Source: JAVJSU01 sp040219275 (GTDB lineage: Bacteria; Chloroflexota; Anaerolineae; Aggregatilineales; Phototrophicaceae). Taken from it: a stretch of DNA of 64,000 bases. The notes under the pieces were generated by a model. That model had not been told where the DNA came from. It made no database searches and was given only the letters and a program-made list of their open reading frames with translations. The stretch covers positions 176,254 through 240,253 of the forward strand of contig JAVJSU010000085.1 of NCBI GenBank assembly GCA_040219275.1. The letters are read 5' to 3'. Made by a program: the position numbers and the translations under genes. Positions 17,729-26,236 of this stretch are shown one piece after another (within the stretch, counting starts at the first letter, position 1; the number at the start of each line of letters is the position of its first letter).

Positions 17729-19225
17729 ATGACGTTAAAGACCTGTTTGATTGCTAATCGTGGCGAGATTGCCGTGCGGATCATCCGTGCCTGCCGCGAA
17801 TTGGGTATCCGTGCGGTAGCGGTCTATTCCGAAGCGGACGCGAATGCCCAATTTGTGCAAATGGCAGATGTCGCCTACCCGATTGGTGCATCCAGCCCGA
17901 CGGAAAGTTACCTGAACATCCCCAAACTAATCGACGTTGCCCGCACCGCCGGATGTGATTGTGTGCATCCCGGTTATGGCTTCCTGTCCGAGTCGTCCGC
18001 GTTCGCGCAGGCGGTCATGGATGCAGGGCTGGTGTGGGTTGGTCCCTCACCGGATACGATCACGCGCATGGGCGTAAAAACCGAAGCGCGTAGCCTGATG
18101 CAAACAGCAGGCGTTCCGCTTGTTCCAGGCTTTCAGGCAGAAGATGCCGATAACGCGGCGTTCATCAGCGCGGCGGAAAGCATCGGCTACCCGTTGATGG
18201 TCAAAGCGGCGGGCGGGGGCGGCGGTAAGGGCATCCGCATTGTGCAGGAAGCGGGCGCATTACCGGACGCGCTGGATTCCGCCCGTAGAGAAGCGACGAA
18301 CGCCTTCGGGGATCCGCGCTTATTTCTGGAAAAGTACATCGCGGAAGCCCGCCACATCGAAGTCCAGATCATCGCGGATGCACACGGGAACGTTCTGCAT
18401 CTGTTTGAGCGCGAATGTAGCACGCAACGTCGCCATCAAAAAATCATCGAAGAATCGCCCTCGCCGATTCTGGACGACGAGACGCGCAACGCCATCTGTG
18501 AGGCGGCAGTCAAAGCGGCGAGCGCGGTGGGCTATGTCAACGCGGGAACGGTGGAATTCATCGCCACGCCCGACGGTGACTTTTATTTTCTTGAGATGAA
18601 CACCCGCCTACAGGTGGAGCATCCCGTCACGGAAATGGTCACAGGCGTTGATCTGGTCGCGTTGCAATTTCGGGTTGCAACTGGCGACGCGCTCCCGTTT
18701 ACGCAGGCGCAAATCAGCCAACGTGGACACGCCATCGAGTGTCGGGTATATGCAGAAGACCCGCACAATCAATTTTTGCCCGCAATCGGACAGGTGCAGA
18801 CCTTTATCCCACCGCAAGGACCGGGCATCCGCGTCGATAGTGGCTTAACAAGTGGCGACGAGGTGACCATCCATTACGACCCGATGATCGCCAAAATCAT
18901 CGTTCATGCGCCCACCCGCGCCGATGCGATCCGGCGGATGCGAAACGCCCTGTGCGAAACGGTCATTCTCGGTACGACGACCAATATCGACTTTCTGCTG
19001 GCTTTGTTGAACACCGCCGAATTTGTGGAGGGTGCGGTGCATACTGGCTTTGTGGACAATCATTTGCAAGCGTTGCTCCCTGATACACCGGAAATCCCGC
19101 ACATGGCGCTCATCGCCCTCGCCCTGAACGACTTGCATATACAGACGAAGCGCGAACGTCCGGCAGGCGACTCCGATGGCGATGTGTTTAGCCCATGGGC
19201 AAAAAGCGATCAGTTTCGGCTCTAG
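17729..19225 (+). CDS. Biotin carboxylase subunit (AccC/MccA/PccA-type)
   Basis: ATP-dependent carboxylation of the biotin group on a carrier protein, first half-reaction of an acyl-CoA carboxylase. The 498-residue protein has the N-terminal domain (KTCLIANRGEIAVRIIRACRELG), the ATP-grasp glycine loop KAAGGGGGKG (159-168), the bicarbonate/biotin region ECSTQRRHQK and the EMNTRLQVEHPVTE active-site segment. ATG 17729 is used because the 41 codons before it are a dispersed repeat. The carrier gene follows 18 bases later as a separate protein; in 3-methylcrotonyl- or propionyl-CoA carboxylase the two are usually one polypeptide. No carboxyltransferase gene lies in the window. Confidence 0.93.
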   Translation: MTLKTCLIANRGEIAVRIIRACRELGIRAVAVYSEADANAQFVQMADVAYPIGASSPTESYLNIPKLIDVARTAGCDCVHPGYGFLSESSAFAQAVMDAGLVWVGPSPDTITRMGVKTEARSLMQTAGVPLVPGFQAEDADNAAFISAAESIGYPLMVKAAGGGGGKGIRIVQEAGALPDALDSARREATNAFGDPRLFLEKYIAEARHIEVQIIADAHGNVLHLFERECSTQRRHQKIIEESPSPILDDETRNAICEAAVKAASAVGYVNAGTVEFIATPDGDFYFLEMNTRLQVEHPVTEMVTGVDLVALQFRVATGDALPFTQAQISQRGHAIECRVYAEDPHNQFLPAIGQVQTFIPPQGPGIRVDSGLTSGDEVTIHYDPMIAKIIVHAPTRADAIRRMRNALCETVILGTTTNIDFLLALLNTAEFVEGAVHTGFVDNHLQALLPDTPEIPHMALIALALNDLHIQTKRERPAGDSDGDVFSPWAKSDQFRL

Positions 19226-19243
19226 TGAAGGCAACCTTAACTT

Positions 19244-19744
19244 ATGAATTTTACGTACACCTACCATGATACAGAGTACGCCGTTCAACTGGACGCATTG
19301 CCCGATGGACGCTACACAGCGACGATTGGCGAGAATACGTACACCTTTAGCGCGCACACGCTGGAAAACGGCGCATGGTGGATCGCGCTTACGGACTCCG
19401 GCGGGCAGGTCACGGCGCACGTCACCGCGCAGGACGAGGCGCGCTTTGTGCATGTGGATGGCGCGAGTTACGATTTGACCGTACCGGATACACGTACCTC
19501 CCGACGACGGGGCGCAAGCGCGGGCAGTGGCGAACTCACCGCACAGATGCCCGGACAGGTGACGGCGGTGGAAGTGGCTAGTGGTGATTCTGTGACTGCC
19601 GGACAAACGCTGGTCGTGCTGGAAGCGATGAAGATGGAAATTCGAGTCACTGCGCCGACGGATGGACAGGTGAAAGCCGTACATGTCGCTGTGGGTGATG
19701 TTGTCGAGCGCGGGCAAACGCTGGTGGAGCTTGATACACAATAG
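19244..19744 (+). CDS. Biotin carboxyl carrier protein, acyl-CoA carboxylase type
   Basis: Carries biotin between the carboxylase and the carboxyltransferase. The C-terminal biotinyl domain (about 95-166) has the biotin lysine K130 in VLEAMKMEIRV. The first 80 residues (FTYTYHDTEYAVQLD...FVHVDGASYDL) resemble the BT-like linker domain that follows biotin carboxylase in methylcrotonyl-CoA and propionyl-CoA carboxylase alpha chains, not the Ala/Pro-rich N-terminus of AccB. Together with the preceding gene it looks like an alpha chain split in two. A basic RTSRRRG hinge joins the halves. Confidence 0.88.
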   Translation: MNFTYTYHDTEYAVQLDALPDGRYTATIGENTYTFSAHTLENGAWWIALTDSGGQVTAHVTAQDEARFVHVDGASYDLTVPDTRTSRRRGASAGSGELTAQMPGQVTAVEVASGDSVTAGQTLVVLEAMKMEIRVTAPTDGQVKAVHVAVGDVVERGQTLVELDTQ

Positions 19745-20120
19745 GTCACGCTGATGGAATTTTATTGGCAGTAACGGGATATTATTTTTTCTGCCAACTT
19801 CTGGCATTTTCGGATATTTTGAGGGAAGAAACACCTTATTTGGGATGGCGTTTTCATGGCAGTCAGTGCCACAGTGCCAACGTTATCTTTCATGTTTCGT
19901 TGTGTATATGATCGGTTGTATTCCTGATGGTAGCACAGGTTTGGGCGATGAAGTGAGCCAAATGCTCCGCCAAAAGGACTCAAATCTGAGCAGAGAGAAA
20001 GAGGATGTTAGATCAAAGATGAAAGACAAAACGCAGAGGATTTTTCTCTCATTCTCTGTGGCGCTGTGGTGAAATTATTGTTTAAAACTTTCCGAGACTA
20101 TTCAAATAAAGTGAGCATAA
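19745..20120. other. Intergenic region without a supported gene
   Basis: About 376 bases. A seven-base inverted repeat TTGGCAG/CTGCCAA (19765-19797) and a dispersed palindrome at 20028-20071 are the only structures seen; short open frames here are not protein-like. Confidence 0.5.
20028..20071. repeat. Dispersed imperfect palindrome
   Basis: AAAACGCAGAGGA on the left, CTCTGTGGCGCTGTGGTG on the right, with a TTTTTCTCTCATT centre; the same family as the elements at 14454 and 17630. Confidence 0.6.
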
Positions 20121-20588
20121 ATGACCATTTCCGTTGAACGTGCCACGCTAGCAGACGCAGAAAAATTGGTCGCGCTACAAATTGCCGCGTTTCATCATGA
20201 TTCGGTGCTGTATCCACAGGTGGAGATCAGTGGACCGCCGGGCTATCAGTCGGTGGAGGTGATGCGGGAGAAAATCACCGAGGCAGAGTGCTACAAAATT
20301 GTGGATTCCGGCGAGATTATTGGCGGAATCGTGCTTTATATTCATAAAGATGATGTCTATCACCTTGATCTGATTTTCATTGATCCCGCCCATCATGATC
20401 GAGGGATTGGCACACAGGCGATGAATTTCTTAGAGAAAACCTATGCTAGCGCCAAAAAATGGACGCTGGATACGCCAAAATGGGCGATCCGCAATCAGCA
20501 TTTCTACGAGAAGTTCGGTTATGTGAATGTGCGTGAATTCGTGGAGGATGACGGCACGCCTCTCATCGCTTACGAAAAAATCATGTAG
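20121..20588 (+). CDS. GNAT-family N-acetyltransferase
   Basis: A 155-residue single-domain acyl-CoA-dependent acetyltransferase. Motif A is LIFIDPAHHDRGIGTQAMNFLE (about 88-109), where R/Q-x-x-G-x-G/A binds the pyrophosphate of acetyl-CoA, and motif B (YEKFGYVNVREF) follows near residue 128. The order of secondary structure fits the GNAT fold and the size is normal. The acceptor is unknown. It converges with the SRPBCC gene, six bases separating the stops. Confidence 0.9.
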   Translation: MTISVERATLADAEKLVALQIAAFHHDSVLYPQVEISGPPGYQSVEVMREKITEAECYKIVDSGEIIGGIVLYIHKDDVYHLDLIFIDPAHHDRGIGTQAMNFLEKTYASAKKWTLDTPKWAIRNQHFYEKFGYVNVREFVEDDGTPLIAYEKIM

Positions 20589-20594
20589 CGTGGT

Positions 20595-21023
20595 TTATGC
20601 GGTCACGGCTGTTTCTACACGCGCTTTGAGGGCTTCGCAGGTTTTTTGATAAATGCCAGCCTGACTATTCAGAATGGGAGTCATCAGTGGCACTAGAAAA
20701 CCGGTGAACTCTTCTCGATTGATAAAGCGGGTGCGTCCGTCATCAAGGCTTTGCAATTGACGAATATAACGCGGATTCATGCCCGGCAAGGGAAAACGTG
20801 CCTCCCAGATAAACTCTTCTTCCGGTATGAGGCTGGCAATGAGCGCAGAGATGGTGATTGGCATTGCGGACGCACGAAAACGGATTACGTTCCCCTGTTT
20901 GAGTTCGCCTTCCGCCCGAACAATAAATGGATTCCACTGTGGATAACTGCTGAAATCGGTCAGATGTTGCCATACAGTGGCTCTTGGGGCATCAATATCT
21001 ATCATTGCTTCAAAGACTTTCAA
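20595..21023 (-). CDS. SRPBCC (START/Bet v1-like) domain protein
   Basis: A 142-residue protein of the polyketide-cyclase/SRPBCC type with the usual opening FEAMIDIDAPRATVWQHLTDFSSYPQWNP, conserved Pro-x-W-NP, and a long C-terminal helix. Such proteins form a hydrophobic pocket; the ligand is unknown. A TTG start at 21021-21023 is chosen because AAAGGAG lies six bases before it; the frame stays open for 68 more codons but that part is not protein-like. It may act alone. Confidence 0.85.
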   Translation of the reverse strand: MKVFEAMIDIDAPRATVWQHLTDFSSYPQWNPFIVRAEGELKQGNVIRFRASAMPITISALIASLIPEEEFIWEARFPLPGMNPRYIRQLQSLDDGRTRFINREEFTGFLVPLMTPILNSQAGIYQKTCEALKARVETAVTA

Positions 21024-21219
21024 AATTGCACTCCTTTCAGGGATATTTATATCGGACGATACAGCTGATTCCGGCTGAAACACGCCTGAAATTACTATGA
21101 TAGTATAACACTTATTATCTTTTATTGCTAAATTCATCACGCCGTATTTGATTGTCGTGGAGTGTAATGGCATGATGGATGTTGCGCTGTCAGATAATCC
21201 CAAACGAAGGAAACAACGA

Positions 21220-21729
21220 ATGCCCACATTTCTGGTAACTCAATTGCGTTTTGTGCGGAGCAAATGGCTGGAAGGTCTGGCGGATGTCTCCGCGGAGGAC
21301 GCAACCACCGAGATCGCGCCGATGAACACGATTAGCTGGATGATCGCACATTTGACCTCGCATGAACGTTATATGTGGGTGCAGATGGCACAGGGACGGG
21401 ACGACATCGCGCCGGAGATGGCAGGGTATTTGTGGGGAACGCCCCGCGCTAACCCACCGTTGCAGATGGTCTGGGATGGCTGGCACACCGTCACACAGAC
21501 AGCGGACGTGTATCTGGATGCGATCACTGAGGAGTCCCTGCTGACCAAACCCTTATGGCAGGGGCGACAATTCAGCGAGACAATCGGCAACCTTCTGCTG
21601 AGGAACATTTATCATTACTGGTATCATCTCGGAGAAGCGCAATCGGTGCGGCAGATGCTGGGTCATAGCGATTTACCACCGTTTGTTGGCTCCATGCCAC
21701 TTGAATTTCAATTTGTGGATCAGGGCTAA
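21220..21729 (+). CDS. DinB-like metal-dependent four-helix protein
   Basis: A 169-residue protein of the DinB/YfiT superfamily. The first metal histidine is in ISWMIAHLTSHERYMW and two more lie in the C-terminal helix YHYWYHLGEAQSVRQ, giving the three-His site. Members act as thiol-S-transferases or have unknown roles. The ATG at 21220 is preferred because GAAGGA precedes it; the upstream in-frame codons overlap the AT-rich spacer. The gene stands alone. Confidence 0.85.
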   Translation: MPTFLVTQLRFVRSKWLEGLADVSAEDATTEIAPMNTISWMIAHLTSHERYMWVQMAQGRDDIAPEMAGYLWGTPRANPPLQMVWDGWHTVTQTADVYLDAITEESLLTKPLWQGRQFSETIGNLLLRNIYHYWYHLGEAQSVRQMLGHSDLPPFVGSMPLEFQFVDQG

Positions 21730-21839
21730 GTGCGGTCATGTGGTGTCTCGTAAAGAACAAGAAAAAAGCATAACGCGGAGAAATCTTATCTTACGATGGC
21801 ATACCTAATCAGAAGATATGCCACCGTAAATGTGCGACA

Positions 21840-23393
21840 TTAGCGGGCGTTCGGTCCGATGACGCTCCCACTGAGTCGGATCAGCGGTTGGTCTAGCGGG
21901 GTGAGCCACTTTGACCATGTGTTGTCGCTATAAAAATATTGTTCGTAAGGTTTCCAGCGCGCCATGATGCTCCGGCGCATCTCCTCGGACATCAGCAGAA
22001 TCGGATTGACGGCGTAGGTATTTTTGTAGCGTACCTCAAGATGCAGATGATTGGTCGAGTCCCACCCGCCGAACGTGATTTCACCGATGACCGTATCCGC
22101 GTTGATGGGATCACCGGGGTTAAAGTGACGCGGTTTATCCACATGCCCGTAGATGATGGTGTAATCCCCCACTTTGACGAACAAGCCATTGGGCGCATAA
22201 AAATTGGTGATGTGCTGGACGAACGACCCGCCATCAACGCCAGCCACAACCTGCACCGCACCCGTGTTCGACCCTACACCATAATCTAAGCCGGCGTGCA
22301 ATGACTGTGAAAATTGATACCAGCGTTTGCCCTGACTCCAAATTTTTTGTGAGAAGCGATTGTTGCCGTAATATTGCCAGAAGGCGACGCGGTTGAGATC
22401 AAACGGACTGCGTGCAAACAGGGTGTTGAGTTTGGGGAAGGTATTGATGTCCACGCCGTCGATATAAGACGGGAATGGTCCGTTGATGTTGGCGAGTGCG
22501 CCGGAGCCTACCGCCACATCAATCAACGCGCCGGAACCGGGTTCTGCGAGGAAGGTGAGCGTGTTTTCGAGGTTGCGTTCCGCGCTCCACCCACTGCTAT
22601 GCCGCCACCAGATATACCCGTCTGTTTCAATGCGTGAATCCGTATCGACTTCCAGCGTAATTCCCGGATCAAGCCATCCGACATGCTCCCCGCTCAACGT
22701 GGCGGCGGAGCGAACCCGCACTTTGTTGATGATGGTGAAGGCTTTTTTGCTCAACCCTTCTGCCATGCCAGCCGTTTTATCCGGCGTGGTGGTGGTCGTT
22801 GGTTTTTGCGGTGTGGATGTTGTGGTTGAGTCGACGGCGTTTTCCTGTGCGGCATCTTTAATGGTTTGATTGACGGTGGTGCTGGCGGGTTTGGTTGGTG
22901 TGACGACTGGCGCGACAATCTTCGTCATGAAGGTCAGGTTGCCATTGGTAGATTTTTCCGCGCTCCAACCCGCTTCGTGCCGCCACCACACATAACCGTC
23001 TGCTTCAATGCGAGAATCCGCCGCGACGACCACCTGTGAGCCGGGGTCGATCCAGCGAATATGCTCACCGCTCAAGGCAGGCGCTGACCTGACCCGTACC
23101 TGAATTTGCACGCTGAATTTCACGGTTGCTGAGGGTTCAGGTGCGCTTGTCGTAGATGATTCTGATGGGGTTACGGCAACTGGAAATAAATACATCTCCG
23201 CGCCGTCGATGGATTTTTCTGCGCTCCAGCCTTCTGCATGTTGCCACCACACGTAACCGTCCGCTTCGGTGCGGGAGTCCGCGTCGATCTGTTCGCCGGG
23301 ATCCATCCAGCGGATAAATTCGCCCCGTAACGCTGGAATAGAGCGAATCCTTACCTGACGATCTCCAACGCGTAAGTTCGTTTTGTGTGCCAT
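21840..23393 (-). CDS. SH3-repeat protein with C-terminal M23 peptidase-like domain
   Basis: A 517-residue protein with three SH3b-like repeats (about 1-70, 95-160 and 215-285), each built round V-R-x-R-S-x-x-A-L-x-G-E-H/F-x-x-W-x-DPG and ending in a WW(R/Q)H-x-x-GWSAE motif, joined by Thr/Pro-rich linkers. The C-terminal 200 residues are a LytM/M23 domain: HAGLDYG supplies one His and the Asp, HLHLEVRY the H-x-H, so a zinc endopeptidase acting on peptide cross-bridges is expected. No clear signal peptide is visible at the start MAHKTN, which is odd for a cell-wall enzyme; export may use another route or a different start. SH3 repeats probably bind the wall. Confidence 0.85.
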   Translation of the reverse strand: MAHKTNLRVGDRQVRIRSIPALRGEFIRWMDPGEQIDADSRTEADGYVWWQHAEGWSAEKSIDGAEMYLFPVAVTPSESSTTSAPEPSATVKFSVQIQVRVRSAPALSGEHIRWIDPGSQVVVAADSRIEADGYVWWRHEAGWSAEKSTNGNLTFMTKIVAPVVTPTKPASTTVNQTIKDAAQENAVDSTTTSTPQKPTTTTTPDKTAGMAEGLSKKAFTIINKVRVRSAATLSGEHVGWLDPGITLEVDTDSRIETDGYIWWRHSSGWSAERNLENTLTFLAEPGSGALIDVAVGSGALANINGPFPSYIDGVDINTFPKLNTLFARSPFDLNRVAFWQYYGNNRFSQKIWSQGKRWYQFSQSLHAGLDYGVGSNTGAVQVVAGVDGGSFVQHITNFYAPNGLFVKVGDYTIIYGHVDKPRHFNPGDPINADTVIGEITFGGWDSTNHLHLEVRYKNTYAVNPILLMSEEMRRSIMARWKPYEQYFYSDNTWSKWLTPLDQPLIRLSGSVIGPNAR

Positions 23394-23447
23394 AACGCCT
23401 TACCTATCCCTTTTGCTAATGAGTTTGTCATTTCATTATAGGATAGT

Positions 23448-26177
23448 TTACGCGTTGTGAGACTCAACGTCGGCGCGGGGTAAGGTAATCGTAAAGGTCG
23501 TACCGCTATTCAGTTGGCTGTCTACCTCAATTGTGCCTTTGTGGAGCGTCAAAATATCTTTGACGATAGACAAGCCCAAGCCTGTGCCGGGGATGGTGGA
23601 TTGGGCGGCGTTCTTCCCGCGATAAAAGCGTTTGAAGAGATGGGGCAGGTCGTCTTCACGGATGCCAATGCCGGAATCTTTGATGATGAAGCCGACTTCT
23701 TGATTTTGTTCGTCACAGAAAGTTGTGATGTGAATTTCACCTTTTTCAGTATATTTGAGCGCGTTGTTGATGAGATTGGTAACAACCTGCGAGAGTTGAT
23801 TAAACTCACCGCTAATGAGTAAATCGCCGATGCTATTATGATAATTGAGGGTCACACCGCTCAATTCTGCGCCGGGTGAGAGGGCAGAAGCCGTTTCTTC
23901 GAGGATCGTATGTAAATTGACAATCTGGAAAATGGGCGGGGCTTCGTACATCTCTGAACGGGCAACTTCCATGATGGATTCAAGAAATGTAATCAGGCGG
24001 TTGGTATGTTCTTTTAAGCCGGGCAGATAGTGCTCGTATTTTTCTGCACCACCGCGCTCCATCAAATAGATGCGGGTGTTAATCACGCTGATGGGGGTGC
24101 GTAATTCGTGCGAAATATCGGAGATGAACTTGGTCTTCATCCGGTCTAGCTCTTGCAGGCGTTGATTGGCGCGGGTGAGATCAGCGGTGCGCTCCGCCAC
24201 GCGATTTTCAAGCTCTAAATTAAGCTGATAAACCGCATCGACTGCTTGTTTGCGGGCGGTGATGTCTTCAATGAAAACGGCGATTTGAACATCATTCTCA
24301 TTATCACTAACCGGAAAGCGAGAGAAATTCAAACTTGCCCAGATGATATGCCCATCTTTATGAATATAGCGTTTCTCGATCTTATAGCGATCTACTTCGC
24401 CACTAATCAGTTTTTGAATATGGGGCTTATTGATGTTTACATCATCCGGGTGCGACATATCACGAATTTTTCGTCCTCGTAACTCCTCCTCGCTATAACC
24501 AAAGATCCGCATATAAGCAGGATTAAAGGAGATTGGCGACCCATCGAAATCTGTGACGACAATCCCAACATCCGCGCCCTCGAAGATCGAGCGGAAGCGT
24601 GCTTCACTTTGTTTAAGGGCATCTTCAGCGCGTTTGCGTTCGGCGATGTCGCGTGCGATGACCAGCACAGAGGCTTGCCCCTCAAAGGTAAATGGTATGC
24701 CCATCACCTCAACATCAACCACACGTCCATCCAAACCTAAAAATTGTTCTTCGATCATGGGCGATGCTGCGCCCGTATTGGCAATTTTAAATAGGCGGTT
24801 TTCGACAATTTCATGATATGCCGGCGCGAGGATATCCCATATATTGATACCCAGAAGTTGTTCGGGATGTTCTGCACCTAACCCGCGTAAACCTGCCGGA
24901 TTAATATACACAAGTTTTTCATCCACATGCACATAGATGATGTCCGGCAGGCTCTCTACCAAATTACGATAGCGTTCCTCACTCTGGCGCACCGCTTCTT
25001 CCGCCTGTTTGCGATCCGTTATGTCACGGGTAAGAGTCAGGACACGATTGTCGCCATAAGGAACGAGCCGACTTTCAAAATAATGAATGTCTTCGTTCCG
25101 GGGTTGATAGGCATATTCAACCTCTGTCATATCACCTGTACTGATTGCGGTCTTAAATGCGGGGGCGATGTGCTGTAAAAGATCAGGCGGGAAAACCTCA
25201 TCCATACGACGACGTAGAAAAGGCTTGGGTAAATCTTGAATGATACGTTCATCCGTCACCTGATAATCCAGAAAAACGCCCTGCCTATCCTGCAAGAACA
25301 TCATATCCGGGATCGCACCGAGCAAGGCTTGATTGCGTAATTCGCTATCGTAGAGGGCTTCATGGGCGAGCGTGAGTTCGGTTAAGTCCGTGATGGCGAT
25401 AAACTCGCCGATAATGCCCCCATTCTGCACGCGGGGGGTGCCGGTGATGAGGCACGGCACATAATGCCCATTTTTATGCTGAAGGCGAATTTCGTTGGCA
25501 GTGGTTTCGCCCCGTTCCCTTTCTAAACGGGCATTATGAATGATGCGAATATCGTCAGGATGGGCAAAGGCTTCTTTATTTAATCCGATGAGGTCTTCCG
25601 GCTCATAACCGAGCATCGTCGCAAAAGTCGGATTGACATAGACGAAGGTGTGCAATTGATCGGTGATGCTCAACCCCTGACCGAGTGCGTTCATCATCTG
25701 ATGAAGCAGATTACGCTCCAATAAGATGTCTTCCGGTTGTTCATAAGAGACGGACTCATCAACCATGTACATGACGATGAGGTTTGTGGACATCGGTGAA
25801 ACAGTCAGCTTGAGTTGGTTAATAGTTGATCTGGTGGTGGTAATATGTAGATTACGTTTCACCGTTACACGATCCTGTACGCAATCTCTAAAAGCCTGAA
25901 CAAGCTCAGGGTAATCTTCCAGCGCTTCATGGATCGGTTTGCCGAGTGCCGTTCTGAGCCAATTGCTATAAAGTTCACGGGCGGCGCTGTTATATCCCAT
26001 GAGTTCAAAGTGATTCTCCGAATAGCGCCACAAACTTGCCGCCATCGGGTTAGAATCGTGGAGGGTGGTGTAGGTTTGTATCAATGTGCGTAGGGCAATG
26101 ATCCGCGCCCGTGCGCCAATTGTCACACCTATGAGCGCCAAGAATAGCAAAAACGCAAGAATGAGCATAGTAATCAC
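23448..26177 (-). CDS. Multi-PAS sensor histidine kinase
   Basis: A 909-residue hybrid-free sensor kinase. An N-terminal membrane helix (about 3-22) is followed by at least four PAS domains (about 160-275, 280-400, 405-525, 530-655) and possibly a degenerate fifth at 50-150; the PAC ends are marked by DITDRKQAEEA, DIAERKRAEDA and DITARKQAVDA. A coiled coil leads into HisKA (SDISHELRTPI, H near 690) and HATPase_c with NLINNALKYTE, DSGIGI and GTGLGLSI. No response regulator is adjacent, so the partner is unknown. Start could be GTG 26177 or ATG 26168; neither has a ribosome site. Confidence 0.92.
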   Translation of the reverse strand: MITMLILAFLLFLALIGVTIGARARIIALRTLIQTYTTLHDSNPMAASLWRYSENHFELMGYNSAARELYSNWLRTALGKPIHEALEDYPELVQAFRDCVQDRVTVKRNLHITTTRSTINQLKLTVSPMSTNLIVMYMVDESVSYEQPEDILLERNLLHQMMNALGQGLSITDQLHTFVYVNPTFATMLGYEPEDLIGLNKEAFAHPDDIRIIHNARLERERGETTANEIRLQHKNGHYVPCLITGTPRVQNGGIIGEFIAITDLTELTLAHEALYDSELRNQALLGAIPDMMFLQDRQGVFLDYQVTDERIIQDLPKPFLRRRMDEVFPPDLLQHIAPAFKTAISTGDMTEVEYAYQPRNEDIHYFESRLVPYGDNRVLTLTRDITDRKQAEEAVRQSEERYRNLVESLPDIIYVHVDEKLVYINPAGLRGLGAEHPEQLLGINIWDILAPAYHEIVENRLFKIANTGAASPMIEEQFLGLDGRVVDVEVMGIPFTFEGQASVLVIARDIAERKRAEDALKQSEARFRSIFEGADVGIVVTDFDGSPISFNPAYMRIFGYSEEELRGRKIRDMSHPDDVNINKPHIQKLISGEVDRYKIEKRYIHKDGHIIWASLNFSRFPVSDNENDVQIAVFIEDITARKQAVDAVYQLNLELENRVAERTADLTRANQRLQELDRMKTKFISDISHELRTPISVINTRIYLMERGGAEKYEHYLPGLKEHTNRLITFLESIMEVARSEMYEAPPIFQIVNLHTILEETASALSPGAELSGVTLNYHNSIGDLLISGEFNQLSQVVTNLINNALKYTEKGEIHITTFCDEQNQEVGFIIKDSGIGIREDDLPHLFKRFYRGKNAAQSTIPGTGLGLSIVKDILTLHKGTIEVDSQLNSGTTFTITLPRADVESHNA

Positions 26178-26236
26178 ACATAAATTTTAACAACACTCAT
26201 ATTGTAACTTAAATGATCGTAAAAAAAGGATAATGT

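Noticed and set aside
18845..19834. 329-codon open frame on the minus strand
   Set aside because: It lies opposite the biotin carboxylase and carrier genes, whose motifs are clear, and its translation is His/Arg-rich with no recognisable domain.
21024..21227. 68-codon N-terminal extension of the SRPBCC protein
   Set aside because: No protein-like content; the TTG at 21021-21023 has an AAAGGAG ribosome site.
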